64,000 nucleotides of DNA from an uncultured Eubacteriales bacterium (GTDB lineage: Bacteria; Bacillota; Clostridia; Christensenellales; Borkfalkiaceae), in contig CAJLRM010000005.1 in NCBI GenBank assembly GCA_905209085.1, forward strand, positions 124,001-188,000, given 5' to 3'. The translations under genes and the position numbers were made by a program. The notes under the pieces are model-generated. The model had not been told where the DNA came from. It saw only the letters and a list, made by a program, of their open reading frames with translations, and did not search any database. Shown here piece by piece: positions 54,062 to 62,977 of the stretch (its first letter is position 1; every line of letters begins with the position of its first letter).

Positions 54062-54994
54062 TTATTTATTTTTATCGCCGTTTTCGGGCGAAACTTTTTC
54101 CGAATCCGATTTCACACGGGATGCATCGCCGCCCGCCGTTACGTCCGCGGAAGCCGCAGGGTCCGCGCGGACGCCGAAGCCGAGTTTGTCATACAGCTCT
54201 TTACGCTCGCTTTCGGGATATTTCCAAACAAAGTACAGTACGAAAAGCCCCACCGCAATCCCTATGACTGCCATGATGATCACGGTCTGCCAATCGTAAG
54301 GCACGCCGCCGCCGAGTCCGGGGCTTTCGGAGAGCAGCATACCGCAGAAATCGTATAATCCGTGCACGAATGCGCACAAAAGAATGTTTTTTGTCTTGAC
54401 GAGAGCAAACGCGCACAATCCGCCGATCAGCGTGGAATAGCAGACCTGCAAAAGCGTAGGACCGATGCCTCCGCCGACGAAAATATTAAAGATGTGCATT
54501 CCTCCGAACACGATGGAGGAGAAAAAGAAAGTCTTTAAAAATCCCTTTTTATCGGGCGTAAAGCAGCCCGCCATCAACGGGAAGAGAATGCCGCGAAAGA
54601 CAAATTCCTCGAAAATTCCCACGCACGCACAGTACAGCGCGAAGAGCAGCCAATTATCCAATCCCGTATGGAGGATCTCTCCCTTACCCGCAAAATAGGC
54701 GTGAAAGGGAAAATTGTCCACGGCGATCAAAAGGCAGGGAATTAAAAACAACAGTTTCGTCGGTTTGCCGAAAAGCTTTGTTTTCCCGCGGATCATCAGC
54801 CACACGACGGCTACGGAACCGATCATCAGGGGAACCGTATTAGACAGCAGGCGATTATTCACCTCGTTTTTCGTATAGGTGACGGGGAGAAAATCCAAGA
54901 CCGCCATCGCCGCGCATAACAGGACGATAATCGTGATGCGCACGATTTCCCCTTTATTCTTTTTAAGGGAATGTCCCTTTGATTTTTCCGTCAA
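54062..54994 (-). CDS. CPBP-family intramembrane metalloprotease
   Basis: A 310-residue polytopic membrane protein of the CAAX protease/bacteriocin-processing (ABI, CPBP) family. The metal motif EExxxR reads EEFVFRG. The second and third motifs provide histidines in GGMHIFN and FVHGLYDF. Start is a TTG at 54994 with GGGG seven bases upstream and a consensus promoter at 55024-55052. Members process peptides or confer immunity to peptide toxins; with the ABC exporter gene next in the operon, peptide maturation and export is possible, but no precursor peptide was found. Confidence 0.88.
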   Translation of the reverse strand: MTEKSKGHSLKKNKGEIVRITIIVLLCAAMAVLDFLPVTYTKNEVNNRLLSNTVPLMIGSVAVVWLMIRGKTKLFGKPTKLLFLIPCLLIAVDNFPFHAYFAGKGEILHTGLDNWLLFALYCACVGIFEEFVFRGILFPLMAGCFTPDKKGFLKTFFFSSIVFGGMHIFNIFVGGGIGPTLLQVCYSTLIGGLCAFALVKTKNILLCAFVHGLYDFCGMLLSESPGLGGGVPYDWQTVIIMAVIGIAVGLFVLYFVWKYPESERKELYDKLGFGVRADPAASADVTAGGDASRVKSDSEKVSPENGDKNK

Positions 54995-55023
54995 TGTGTT
55001 TCCCCTTTTTGTAGTCCGCCGTT

Positions 55024-55052
55024 ATTATACAAAATACGCACGCGTTTGTCAA
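55024..55052 (-). promoter_or_regulatory. Consensus promoter of the CPBP-ABC exporter operon
   Basis: On the minus strand perfect TTGACA (55047-55052) and TATAAT (55024-55029) with a 17-bp spacer, 30 bp before the TTG start. Confidence 0.9.
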
Positions 55053-55166
55053 CGGAGAGAACGAAGTTTTTTTGAAAATTTTACAAAAAAGTATAATTTC
55101 CGCCAAACGGCCGAAATATTGTCTAAAAAAGAACTTTCCGCGAAAAACAGTCCCTTGCGTCCCGTT

Positions 55167-55520
55167 TCAGGAAAGGTATTTTTCATTTTCCTTCCGCCGC
55201 AATCTTTTTATCAGCGCAATTTCGATTCCAAGACAGCAAAAAGCAATACAGAGCGTTAAAAAGAAAAATAGCACCGAATAGGCAATCGCCATCGTTTGAG
55301 GGGATTTTCCGAGAATAAAAAATTTTACCGCAAGGATGCCTATTCCCGAAAAGAAAAGAGCGGGAGGCAAAACGAGAAGATAATAGATAGCCGTCCACAG
55401 CCGATTTTTTACTTTATATATATTATAAAAACTCGTCAACATGACTATCAAAAATCCCAAATAGGGAATGAGCGCCAAATACGCCTGTATTTTAAAATTT
55501 ATTTTTTCCCTCTTTTCCAT
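55167..55520 (-). CDS. Small membrane protein of unknown function (117 aa)
   Basis: Three predicted transmembrane helices (about 12-32, 41-64 and 77-101) with a basic N terminus (MEKREK) and C terminus (KRLRRKEN). I recognise no family. A perfect promoter 27 bp upstream supports expression. The ribosome site (GAGCGGAAA) is poor. It lies upstream of, and in the same direction as, the CPBP gene but has separate transcription signals. Confidence 0.65.
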   Translation of the reverse strand: MEKREKINFKIQAYLALIPYLGFLIVMLTSFYNIYKVKNRLWTAIYYLLVLPPALFFSGIGILAVKFFILGKSPQTMAIAYSVLFFFLTLCIAFCCLGIEIALIKRLRRKENEKYLS

Positions 55521-55546
55521 TTTCCGCTCTTTTTTCTATTTTTATT

Positions 55547-55575
55547 ATTATAAGTCATCTCGAAAAAATTGTCAA
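55547..55575 (-). promoter_or_regulatory. Consensus promoter of the 117-residue membrane protein
   Basis: On the minus strand perfect TTGACA (55570-55575) and TATAAT (55547-55552) with 17 bp between them. The predicted start point lies only about 20 bases before the ATG. Confidence 0.88.
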
Positions 55576-55756
55576 CACCCCGCGGCGAAATAGACCGATT
55601 CTGTTTTTTATTTATGTCGTAGAAGTAAAATCGAAAAGGGATTTCCGCTTTTTTCGCTTTTTTCTTCCTCTCAAATCAAGCCGCAAGCGGCGGCGTTGTA
55701 GTCGCCCCCCTTTAATACAATCGCTTATAGCCTTGCAAATAAAATTTTAACGGCAT

Positions 55757-55948
55757 CTAATCAACAGAGAAACGATTGCGGAAATACGAAAAAATCGCTT
55801 TCTTTTTATTTGCGATCCCGCAAAAACAAAATACCGCAACGCCTGCGAAGCAGCAGAAAAAAACAATGCGTTCCTGCGTTAAAAACGCTTTATTGCAGAA
55901 AAAATCAATCGTCTTCTCTATATCCAAACGCTCGGGATCTTTGCGCAA
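55757..55948 (-). CDS. Possible 63-residue single-helix membrane protein
   Basis: A short frame starting at a TTG with a very good AGGAGG site eight bases upstream. The product has a charged N-terminal third (RKDPERLDIEKTID), one hydrophobic helix (about 28-46, rich in Phe and Cys) and a basic end. No family recognised and no promoter found; it lies after the rtcB terminator. It could be chance, but the ribosome site and inside-positive topology favour a gene. Confidence 0.45.
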   Translation of the reverse strand: MRKDPERLDIEKTIDFFCNKAFLTQERIVFFCCFAGVAVFCFCGIANKKKAIFSYFRNRFSVD

Positions 55949-56025
55949 AAGTCGTTCCTCCTGAAATAAAATCGCCTGCGTCCTCCTATATTCGCGGTAA
56001 AATAAGCCGTCGGATTTCTTTGCGT

Positions 56026-56070
56026 AAAAAAAAGGCGCCCCGAAGGTTGCCTTTTTCGCTCGCGCCTTTT
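56026..56070 (-). terminator. Terminator of rtcB
   Basis: On the minus strand GGCGC and GCGCC stems (or the nested AAAAAGGC/GCCTTTTT pair) lead into eight T residues, directly after the rtcB stop codon. Confidence 0.8.
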
Positions 56071-56071
56071 T

Positions 56072-57286
56072 TTAGTCGCTCGCCTTAAAATTGTAGAGGG
56101 GTTTGATGACTGCGGACACTTCCACGGTATCCCCGATGTTTGCGAGGATCTCCTCCATAGGCTTATAGACCGCGGGAGCCTCGTCGATGGTGTTTTCGTT
56201 GACGCTCGTCGTATAGATCCCCTCCATAGATTTTTCATACTCCGACATCGCCAATCGCGCGCGGGCGGCGCTGCGCGACATCACGCGCCCCGCCCCGTGC
56301 GGAGCGGAATAATTCCAGTCGGGATTCCCCTTTCCTATACAAATGAGGCTCCCGTCGCGCATATTCATGGGAACGATCAGTTTCTCGCCTTTTTTCGACG
56401 AAACGGCGCCTTTGCGCAAAATCATCGTATCCATGTCGATATAATTATGGATCGTCGTGAACTGTTCCGCGGCGTGCAATCCCATTTTATCCAAGAGAAT
56501 GGCCATCATCGTCTTGCGATTCAACGTCGCAAACTCCTGACAAATACGCATATCGTGGATATACATATCGAAATACTTTCCCTGCAAATACGCCAGATCC
56601 TCGGGAATATCGGGGACCTTTTCCCGATACTCTTTCTCTATCTGTTTAAGTGCCGCCTGAATCTCCGTCCTCCTGCCCTGTTCTTTATACTCGCGGATAA
56701 TTCTCTCCCGCTCTGCAAAAAGCTCTTCCTTGCCCTTGGCCAGATCGATCGCCAATTTCTGATAATGCTCGGCGATCTGCTTGCCGAGATTGCGGCTGCC
56801 CGAGTGGATGACGATATAGAGATTGCCCTCCCCGTCTTTATCCGCCTCGATAAAGTGATTGCCGCCGCCCAGCGTACCGATGGAACGCTCTATTCTCTTG
56901 GTGTCTTTAAGCTCGCGATAGGCGCAAAGCTCCTGCAATTGAGGGAACCGCACGAGCCTGCCCTCGTGCACCTCTTTGCCCGCGGGGATATTTGCCCTGA
57001 TGACCTCGTCCAGCCGGGGAAGATCCAGCGCCTTCTCTTCCAGCCTTACCACTTCCATGCCGCAGCCGATATCCACGCCGACAAGATTGGGAATGACGGA
57101 TTTTTCAATCGTCATGGTGGTGCCGATGGTGCAGCCCGCCCCCGCGTGAACGTCGGGCATGATTCTGATTTTTACGTCCGACAAAAATTCCATGTCGCAG
57201 ATCGCCTTGATCTGCTCCTCCGCCTCCGGCTCCAAGTTATTCGTAAATACTTTTGCCGCGTTGAATTTTCCCTTTATCTCTAACAT
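56072..57286 (-). CDS. rtcB: RtcB-family RNA ligase
   Basis: RtcB joins RNA ends bearing 2',3'-cyclic phosphate or 3'-phosphate to 5'-OH ends, using GTP and Mn2+, and serves in RNA repair or tRNA splicing. The 404 residues contain the metal ligands and active-site blocks DVHAGAGCTIG (45-55), GVDIGCGM with C75, GGGNHFIE with H144, HSGSRNLG with H161, and the guanylated-histidine region SAPHGAGR (near 332), plus DEAPAVYK. GAGGTG precedes the ATG. No archease or RtcA gene is adjacent. Two WYL-domain regulators lie just upstream on the same strand. Confidence 0.95.
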   Translation of the reverse strand: MLEIKGKFNAAKVFTNNLEPEAEEQIKAICDMEFLSDVKIRIMPDVHAGAGCTIGTTMTIEKSVIPNLVGVDIGCGMEVVRLEEKALDLPRLDEVIRANIPAGKEVHEGRLVRFPQLQELCAYRELKDTKRIERSIGTLGGGNHFIEADKDGEGNLYIVIHSGSRNLGKQIAEHYQKLAIDLAKGKEELFAERERIIREYKEQGRRTEIQAALKQIEKEYREKVPDIPEDLAYLQGKYFDMYIHDMRICQEFATLNRKTMMAILLDKMGLHAAEQFTTIHNYIDMDTMILRKGAVSSKKGEKLIVPMNMRDGSLICIGKGNPDWNYSAPHGAGRVMSRSAARARLAMSEYEKSMEGIYTTSVNENTIDEAPAVYKPMEEILANIGDTVEVSAVIKPLYNFKASD

Positions 57287-57363
57287 ACTTTCACCTCGCT
57301 GTCTTCGTTTTTTCTCAATCGGTTTATGATACCATTTTATTCCGTAAGCGAAAAAAAGTCATG

Positions 57364-57401
57364 AAAAAAAAGCTGCGAACTTACCCGTTCAGCAACTTTT
57401 T
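57364..57401 (-). terminator. Terminator of the WYL gene pair
   Basis: AAGCTGCGAAC (57370-57380) pairs with GTTCaGCAACTT (57387-57398) with one bulge; on the minus strand seven or eight T residues follow. It overlaps the last codons of the second WYL gene and separates it from rtcB. Confidence 0.8.
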
Positions 57402-58294
57402 TGATTGAAAATTCTCTCCTTGATTAAATTGACCATATACTCGGGCGCGACGACTTTGACAAACTGACCGAATTGCAGCAGCCTGATCAAGATTTCCGAC
57501 TCGTCGTTTTCATTGTATCGGAGCGTCACCAGAAACTTCTTTCTCTCCAATCTCACCGTTTCCTTTTCAAAGGATGAAAAATGAATGAGCGCTCGTTCCA
57601 AACAGTTTCTTTCGTTTGTCAATTCAAATCGCACTTCCAGTTTCTTTATTTTCAGAGGCAAAAGGCTTTCTCTTCGGAAGGGATCCCCCGGACAGCATTT
57701 TACGATCCTTCCGAGGTTGAGGATGTTGTTTTTAAAGATATTGCCCGTATAGAGGCGAAATTTATCTTCTTTCGGGGAATATTCCAGACGCCGGGGAACA
57801 AAGTCCCCTTCGTGAAAATATCCTTTTCCCGACTTATAGGCGATATGGAGCTTTCTGTCCTCTTTCAGAGCTTTCAAGATCGTTTTAAAAATTTTCCGAT
57901 AGTCCTCCGACTCGTAATCGTCGCCGCCTGAAAAACGATCGGGATAAAGAATGTCGTCGGGCGAAAACAGAGGCTCTGTTTCTTCCAGCCAGGACGGAAC
58001 CTCGTCGATAAACAACTTAAACTTTTTATCGAGGCTGACGGTTTTTATCCAGCGTTTTTCCGTTTCGGTCAAGGGCATACGGGGCGAAAATTCGTAAGGC
58101 GTGTTATAGCTTTCGTCGATTACTTTCCATTCTCCGCTTTTTATTGCGGATTCGATAAACAATTCGCTCTCCGAAAAGGCGGTTTCCCTGACGATCCTAC
58201 AAAAAGATTCCCTGTCGAGCGTCCCCGACGACGCCTCCGCTATCAATTTTTCCATGGTACGAAAATACAGACCGTAAATTTCGGAAAAAATCAT
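57389..58294 (-). CDS. WYL-domain protein (second of pair)
   Basis: A 301-residue protein whose middle shows the WYL fold (LKEDRKLHIAYKSGKGYFHE, FVPRRLEYSPKEDKFRLYT), a ligand-binding SH3-like beta-barrel that in other proteins senses nucleotides or single-stranded nucleic acid. The C-terminal extension (LIRLLQFGQFVKVVAPEYM) is typical of WYL regulators. An N-terminal HTH is not evident. The ATG overlaps the upstream stop by four bases (ATGA), behind GGAGGCGAG; the longer frame to 58561 lies inside the preceding gene and is rejected. It probably works with the first WYL protein as a hetero-complex. Confidence 0.85.
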   Translation of the reverse strand: MIFSEIYGLYFRTMEKLIAEASSGTLDRESFCRIVRETAFSESELFIESAIKSGEWKVIDESYNTPYEFSPRMPLTETEKRWIKTVSLDKKFKLFIDEVPSWLEETEPLFSPDDILYPDRFSGGDDYESEDYRKIFKTILKALKEDRKLHIAYKSGKGYFHEGDFVPRRLEYSPKEDKFRLYTGNIFKNNILNLGRIVKCCPGDPFRRESLLPLKIKKLEVRFELTNERNCLERALIHFSSFEKETVRLERKKFLVTLRYNENDESEILIRLLQFGQFVKVVAPEYMVNLIKERIFNQKSC

Positions 58295-59526
58295 AGTTTC
58301 TCGCCTCCGTAAAGCTTTTTCATTTCCTCTATATCGGCAAAAAATCGCCGAACATAACTCTTTTGAGAACATTCCAGCTTTTCTATTCTGCCGATAAAAG
58401 TTCTCAGCCACGGTCGGATTTCTTCGAGATCGTACGTTTCCAAGCTCAGACAGTACAGATTTTCCCCCGCCTTTTCCAAAACGCCCGTTCGCTTTTCTTT
58501 TTGCAGCCTGTGCACGATATAGTCCTCGCCTTCGCGGACGGAAATGTAAACTTTGAGCCATTCGGGCTTTTCAGACGAATCCACATAAACGCCCCATGTC
58601 TTTTTCAGTCTTTCCTCTAACGCCTGTTTTTTATCCCGGAAAGACGCATACGGGGTTTCCGATACCCGCACATTTTCGATACTGTCTATCCGACAGGATA
58701 AAAAGCGCTTTGCGGAAAACTCGTAACACATCAGATAATTTCTTCCGCTCTGCGTCGTCAGCGCGACCTTCAAAGGCAGGACTTCCCTTTGTTTCTTTCC
58801 CCGCCGATAGCCGTAAGAAGTCAATACCACCTTTTTTTGTTCTCTAATCGCCGAAAGCAGCGCACAGATAACCTCGCTGTCCACGGCTTCCAGAAGATAT
58901 TTATGTTTGGAAGTAAAAATGCGGTTCTTTTCCTCGAAACGATCGAGAAGAAAGCTGCCAACCACTCCGAGCGGGAAATTTTCGGAAAAAAAGTTTATCG
59001 CGTCGAACAAACCGTCGAGAGCGGGCGTTTCCGAAAGGGAAAAATATAATTTCCCCTTGACTTTTTCCGACTTTAAGATACCCAGCGCGAGATACTCTTT
59101 CAGCTTATTGCGAAGCGTCGCTTCGTCCCATATCTCGTCGCCCTCGAAAAAATCCAGGACTTCTTTTAAAATGCGTCCCAACATCTCTTTGAGCGTCAGC
59201 GCGCCGTGCTTTTTCAGCACGTAGAGAATCGCAAAATGCAGGGAAATATCGTTTTTGGTGAAGCTCTTTGTCTTAAAAGATTTATAGAAGGGATTGGACA
59301 AAAGCTCCGCGCTGTCCGCCGTCAGGAATACCTTTTTTCCGTCTTCTTCCTGACGGAAATACAGAATATCGCCCAAATAACTTTCTATCCTGCGCTTTTC
59401 GTTGTCGTAGCTCCGATTGCTTTTGCCGCTGTAATCGTCGCGGGAACGAAAACCGTATATGTAAAAATCGCGGATATAGTCGCGTATCTTTGCGTAATTT
59501 TTTATCAGTTCGCTATACTCGCTCAT
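58291..59526 (-). CDS. WYL-domain transcriptional regulator (first of pair)
   Basis: A 411-residue regulator. The N-terminal half has winged-helix-like segments (FAILYVLKKHGALTLKEML and DEATLRNKLKEYLALGILKS). The WYL domain follows (KKVVLTSYGYRRGKKQREVLPLKV, GRNYLMCYE), and a C-terminal WCX-like domain ends with PWLRTFIGRIEKL. It is first in a two-gene operon with a consensus promoter and is coupled to the next WYL gene. DNA targets are unknown; rtcB is the obvious candidate because it lies directly downstream on the same strand. Confidence 0.87.
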   Translation of the reverse strand: MSEYSELIKNYAKIRDYIRDFYIYGFRSRDDYSGKSNRSYDNEKRRIESYLGDILYFRQEEDGKKVFLTADSAELLSNPFYKSFKTKSFTKNDISLHFAILYVLKKHGALTLKEMLGRILKEVLDFFEGDEIWDEATLRNKLKEYLALGILKSEKVKGKLYFSLSETPALDGLFDAINFFSENFPLGVVGSFLLDRFEEKNRIFTSKHKYLLEAVDSEVICALLSAIREQKKVVLTSYGYRRGKKQREVLPLKVALTTQSGRNYLMCYEFSAKRFLSCRIDSIENVRVSETPYASFRDKKQALEERLKKTWGVYVDSSEKPEWLKVYISVREGEDYIVHRLQKEKRTGVLEKAGENLYCLSLETYDLEEIRPWLRTFIGRIEKLECSQKSYVRRFFADIEEMKKLYGGEKL

Positions 59527-59573
59527 TTTTGTTCCCGCCCCTTTTGTCCGCGCCGCGAAAATTGCTTTTTTTA

Positions 59574-59602
59574 ATTATATCATAAATGCGCTCGCAAGTC
59601 AA
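59574..59602 (-). promoter_or_regulatory. Promoter of the WYL operon
   Basis: On the minus strand TTGACT (59597-59602) and TATAAT (59574-59579) are 17 bp apart, about 48 bp before the first WYL gene. Confidence 0.87.
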
Positions 59603-60145
59603 TCCGCCGCCTGCGCCGATCGCCGCGCTTTTTTCGCTTTTAAATGCCCTATAAACCTTTTCTTTCCTCACAAAAAGAGGAAACTTAAAGAATTTCCCTC
59701 GCTCGGCATCAACGCTTTCCCGCTAAATCGGAACTTTTATATAAACTTTAAAGGACAGTGCCTCAGGCTCTTCATCGCGCTCTTACAAGTAAGTTTCCCG
59801 CGCCCGAAAAAGCCTTTTCTTTTTACCTCGCTGTTTTTTATACTTTCTATCGAGTCCGCACTCGCCCTTACATCTTTCATAGAGCGAACGCCGCTCTTTC
59901 CCGGCGCGACGGGATATAACTCATTGTACGACGCTTATTCCCCCTTTGCTTAAAAAACAACTTTTCTCTTTCTCGATTTTGTCTTTAATTGTAACGTCTT
60001 TTTGTTTCTCCCGCTTTGCCTTCTCCGATATAATTTCCCCGATTCATCGGGATAGCGTTACGGATTCCCGAAGTAAAAGCGTTTCGGCTATGGGGAGGGG
60101 GAATTTATATCGCGGGAGTCAAATTTTCGCCCTTGTTTTTTCAAC
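59603..60145. other. Intergenic stretch, no gene recognised
   Basis: About 540 bases between the WYL promoter and the terminator of the GH32-regulator unit. One 72-codon plus-strand frame (59946-60164) lacks a ribosome site and runs into the terminator, so it is not called. No RNA signature is recognised. Confidence 0.4.
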
Positions 60146-60174
60146 GAAAAACCGGGCGGTTTAAAACCGCCCGG
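60146..60174 (-). terminator. Terminator of the GH32-regulator operon
   Basis: CCGGGCGGT (60152-60160) and ACCGCCCGG (60166-60174) form a perfect 9-bp GC-rich stem; on the minus strand TTTTT follows. It lies 23 bp after the regulator stop. Confidence 0.92.
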
Positions 60175-60197
60175 CTGCCGAAAACGCCCTGTAAAAT

Positions 60198-61187
60198 TTA
60201 AAGCGTTTGATTAAAGTTAAAGGAGTCTTTCTCCCCGTCGCCTTCCTTTCTCTCCGCTTCCTTTTTCGCATACTCGATCACCATGAGGATATTCTGCGCA
60301 TAGTTGCCGAATTTTTTTCCGAACAGGTTGATGCCGCCTATATTTTTCGCGGTGGGTTTGATTCCGATTTTAAAAGAAATATAATTGCGCGCGGAAATGT
60401 CGAGCTTTTTAAGATTCGTGGCGCTCACGAAAATGTCGTCCAAAAAACTGCCCGTTTCCGTGACGCTTATCTTTTTCAGAGTCCCGTACTGCGTGGAATT
60501 GATCGGCCACCAGCTGGGCGTATACGTTCCCCTTACGCCGCCGAAATCCCCGGGACTGCGCCAATCGCAGATCTCGATGTCGTTGATCCAAAAAGTGATG
60601 TCGGAAGGAAATTCGTTCCTGTAACCAGGCGCTTCCGAGCAGCACTCGAAAGAAAACTGAATGTTTTTAAGATAGAGATATTCGAAATTTCTCGGGAAGC
60701 GATATTCGAGATACCCGTCGTTGAACCAGAGCAGCTGCGCGCGCACTCTGTCGGGATTGTAAAAGGAACACACGTCGTCGTCTTTGCCGATAAATTTATA
60801 TTCGTCCACCATGCCGCAGGTGGGACGGATATCCATATCGAAAAACTCGCCGATGGGCATATCGACGATATAGCGGCTCCATTCTTTGCTCTCGGGGGAT
60901 TTTGTAAATTCCACGAACACCTTTTCGTATTTTATCGCGCAGAGCTTTATGGAGCCGTGCTTTCCCGCCTGATAGGACGTGCGGACCAAATCCGCCTCTT
61001 CGAGCATCTTCACGTTTGCGGACGCCGTGGACATGGGAATGTTGAGTTTCAGCGCGATCTCCTTTACGCTCATGGCGTTCGCCGCAAGTTCCTTCATGAT
61101 CCGCATCCGGATGGGAGAAGAGAGCGCCGCCGCGAAATCGAGCAGCTTGCCGTATTCGTCAAAAAAAATCGTGCAGTTTTTTTCCAT
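60198..61187 (-). CDS. ArsR-like HTH regulator with conserved C-terminal domain (paralogue 2)
   Basis: A 329-residue paralogue of the regulator at 50508-51461. The winged helix (about 15-85) reads AALSSPIRMRIMKELA, SVKEIALKLNIPMSTASANV and LEEADLVR. The C-terminal domain repeats the same blocks: DMPIGEFFDMDIRPTCGMV, FSFECCSE, FPSDITFWINDIEI, SPGDFGGVRGTYTPSWWP and GGINLFGKKFGNYAQ. A Lys/Glu-rich tail follows. It starts 7 bp after the GH32 stop, with GAGG in between, so it is co-transcribed and probably regulates its own operon. Confidence 0.85.
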   Translation of the reverse strand: MEKNCTIFFDEYGKLLDFAAALSSPIRMRIMKELAANAMSVKEIALKLNIPMSTASANVKMLEEADLVRTSYQAGKHGSIKLCAIKYEKVFVEFTKSPESKEWSRYIVDMPIGEFFDMDIRPTCGMVDEYKFIGKDDDVCSFYNPDRVRAQLLWFNDGYLEYRFPRNFEYLYLKNIQFSFECCSEAPGYRNEFPSDITFWINDIEICDWRSPGDFGGVRGTYTPSWWPINSTQYGTLKKISVTETGSFLDDIFVSATNLKKLDISARNYISFKIGIKPTAKNIGGINLFGKKFGNYAQNILMVIEYAKKEAERKEGDGEKDSFNFNQTL

Positions 61188-61194
61188 GTTTACC

Positions 61195-62808
61195 TCAAAG
61201 GACGATATCGCTTTTTTCCATATTCACCAAGGTCTTCCCTTCGCAGGAAAACACGATTCCCGAAGCGGTTTCGGCATTATAGGAAAGCGAGGTCATCGTC
61301 AGTTCCCCTTTGCCGAAAAATATTTCCACGCTGCTTTTATCCAAAAATATCTCCATTTCCAAAACGCCGTTTTCGAGGGGATACTTTGCCAAACGATACC
61401 TGCCTTCCGACATATCGCGCTCGTCGGCGGTAATCGGATAACCGCTTTTCGAACGGTCGAATTTCACCGTCTGCGTGCTCTTCTCGTAAGAAATATCCGT
61501 ATGACAATCTCGGCCGACAAAGACGGAAACCGTGAAAGACTCCGCTTCTTTCAGATCTGTGGAAATTTTCAGGCGCACGCTTCTGCCCTCGACGTTTTCG
61601 TACGATCTACTTCCTTCCAGCGAGTCCTCTATGCGCACGGTATTTTTGCAATACCCGTAAATCGCCTCTGCGGGCTTTTGAACGAGTTTTCCTTCCCGCA
61701 GGCTTACTTCCCTCGGCAGGATCTGGGTACCCGCCCAGCCGTCGCCCAGCCATGACGTCACGTTTTTTCTGTTCCACATATTCATCCAGGCAATCATCAC
61801 GATTTTTTCGTCTTTGCCTCGGATGAGCTGCGCCGCATAAAAATCCAGTCCCGCGTCGATTTCCGAAAACGCCGACGCCTGCATTTTTCCCGTTTTATAA
61901 TCCACTTTCCCCGTCGCGTATACATTGGAGTTATAATTCCAGAACGCATACTCCCCGTGCGGATAATCCACGGGCGCGCAGACGAACAGATCCGTTTCTT
62001 TCAGTGTAACGAGGCTCGGACATTCCCAGCAATATCCCGCGTGCGTGCGGCGCAAAAAGTCGTTTGCGTACGACCAATGAAAGAGATCGTCCGACTGATA
62101 CAGCTGCACCTTTGCCGCGCCCTCTTCCATGGTGCCGATCAAAATATAGTATTTTCCTTCGCGTTTCCAGATATACGGGTCCCTGAAATCGGCCGCGCTC
62201 GTCCCTTCCGGAAGCTGTGCGGGACCGATGATCGGATTGCCTTCGTATTTGAAAAAATGAATTCCGTCGTCCGAATAGGCGAGATTTTGCGTCTGCACCC
62301 TTTTCCCGTTTCGGTCGTAATGCCCCGTATAGACGAGATACAGCCTATCGCCTTCGACGATCGCGGAACCCGACCAGCACCCGTCCGCATCGTAATCGCG
62401 GTCGGGCGCCAGGGCGACGGGGAGATATTTCCACGATACGAGATCCTCGCTGACCGCGTGTCCCCAATACATCAGCCCGCCGTCCGCGCTGTACGGATGG
62501 AACTGATAAAACAGATGATAGTTGCCTTTGTAATAGACGAATCCGTTGGGATCGTTCATCCAGCCGATTTGGGGCTGTAAATGATAATCTCCGCGGAATC
62601 TGCCGTTGACCGTCCCTTGATTTGCCTCGATGTATTCGTTTGCTTCCTTTAACATTTCGCTTTCCTCGTAACCGATCTCGCTTTCGAGCAGTAGTTTTCC
62701 CCCGCAGGCGACCGCGCACAACAACTGCGCGGCGATCAGCAGGCTTAGAATGGCATAGCGGGCTATTTGCGAACAGGATGCGCAAAGCCCCGCAAGCGCC
62801 TTGCGCAT
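61195..62808 (-). CDS. Glycoside hydrolase family 32 lipoprotein (fructan/sucrose hydrolase)
   Basis: A secreted, lipid-anchored beta-fructosidase. The GH32 nucleophile motif is WMNDPNG (83-89, Asp86). The transition-state motif is FRDP (near 205), and the acid/base Glu is in WECPS (near 262). A C-terminal beta-sandwich (SSVEIFFGKGELTMTS) ends the 537-residue protein. The signal peptide ends at AVAC-GG (Cys35). I start at the ATG at 62808, behind AAAGGAA; upstream in-frame ATGs lack ribosome sites, and the farthest start lies upstream of the promoter. Extracellular fructan or sucrose breakdown is the likely role, with the next gene as regulator. Confidence 0.92.
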   Translation of the reverse strand: MRKALAGLCASCSQIARYAILSLLIAAQLLCAVACGGKLLLESEIGYEESEMLKEANEYIEANQGTVNGRFRGDYHLQPQIGWMNDPNGFVYYKGNYHLFYQFHPYSADGGLMYWGHAVSEDLVSWKYLPVALAPDRDYDADGCWSGSAIVEGDRLYLVYTGHYDRNGKRVQTQNLAYSDDGIHFFKYEGNPIIGPAQLPEGTSAADFRDPYIWKREGKYYILIGTMEEGAAKVQLYQSDDLFHWSYANDFLRRTHAGYCWECPSLVTLKETDLFVCAPVDYPHGEYAFWNYNSNVYATGKVDYKTGKMQASAFSEIDAGLDFYAAQLIRGKDEKIVMIAWMNMWNRKNVTSWLGDGWAGTQILPREVSLREGKLVQKPAEAIYGYCKNTVRIEDSLEGSRSYENVEGRSVRLKISTDLKEAESFTVSVFVGRDCHTDISYEKSTQTVKFDRSKSGYPITADERDMSEGRYRLAKYPLENGVLEMEIFLDKSSVEIFFGKGELTMTSLSYNAETASGIVFSCEGKTLVNMEKSDIVL

Positions 62809-62977
62809 AGGTGCTTTCCTTTGCGCGGCGACAGAGCGCGTCATAGCCAGAGAAACGGCGAAAACATATGCGATCTCTCCGCGCCCGCGCCCCTTCGCCT
62901 TCCTTAGAGGACGGCAGAGTTTGGGGTCAGGCATAAAACTATGTGCGGCTCCTTCGCGCTCCCCTGTTCTCGTTTTT

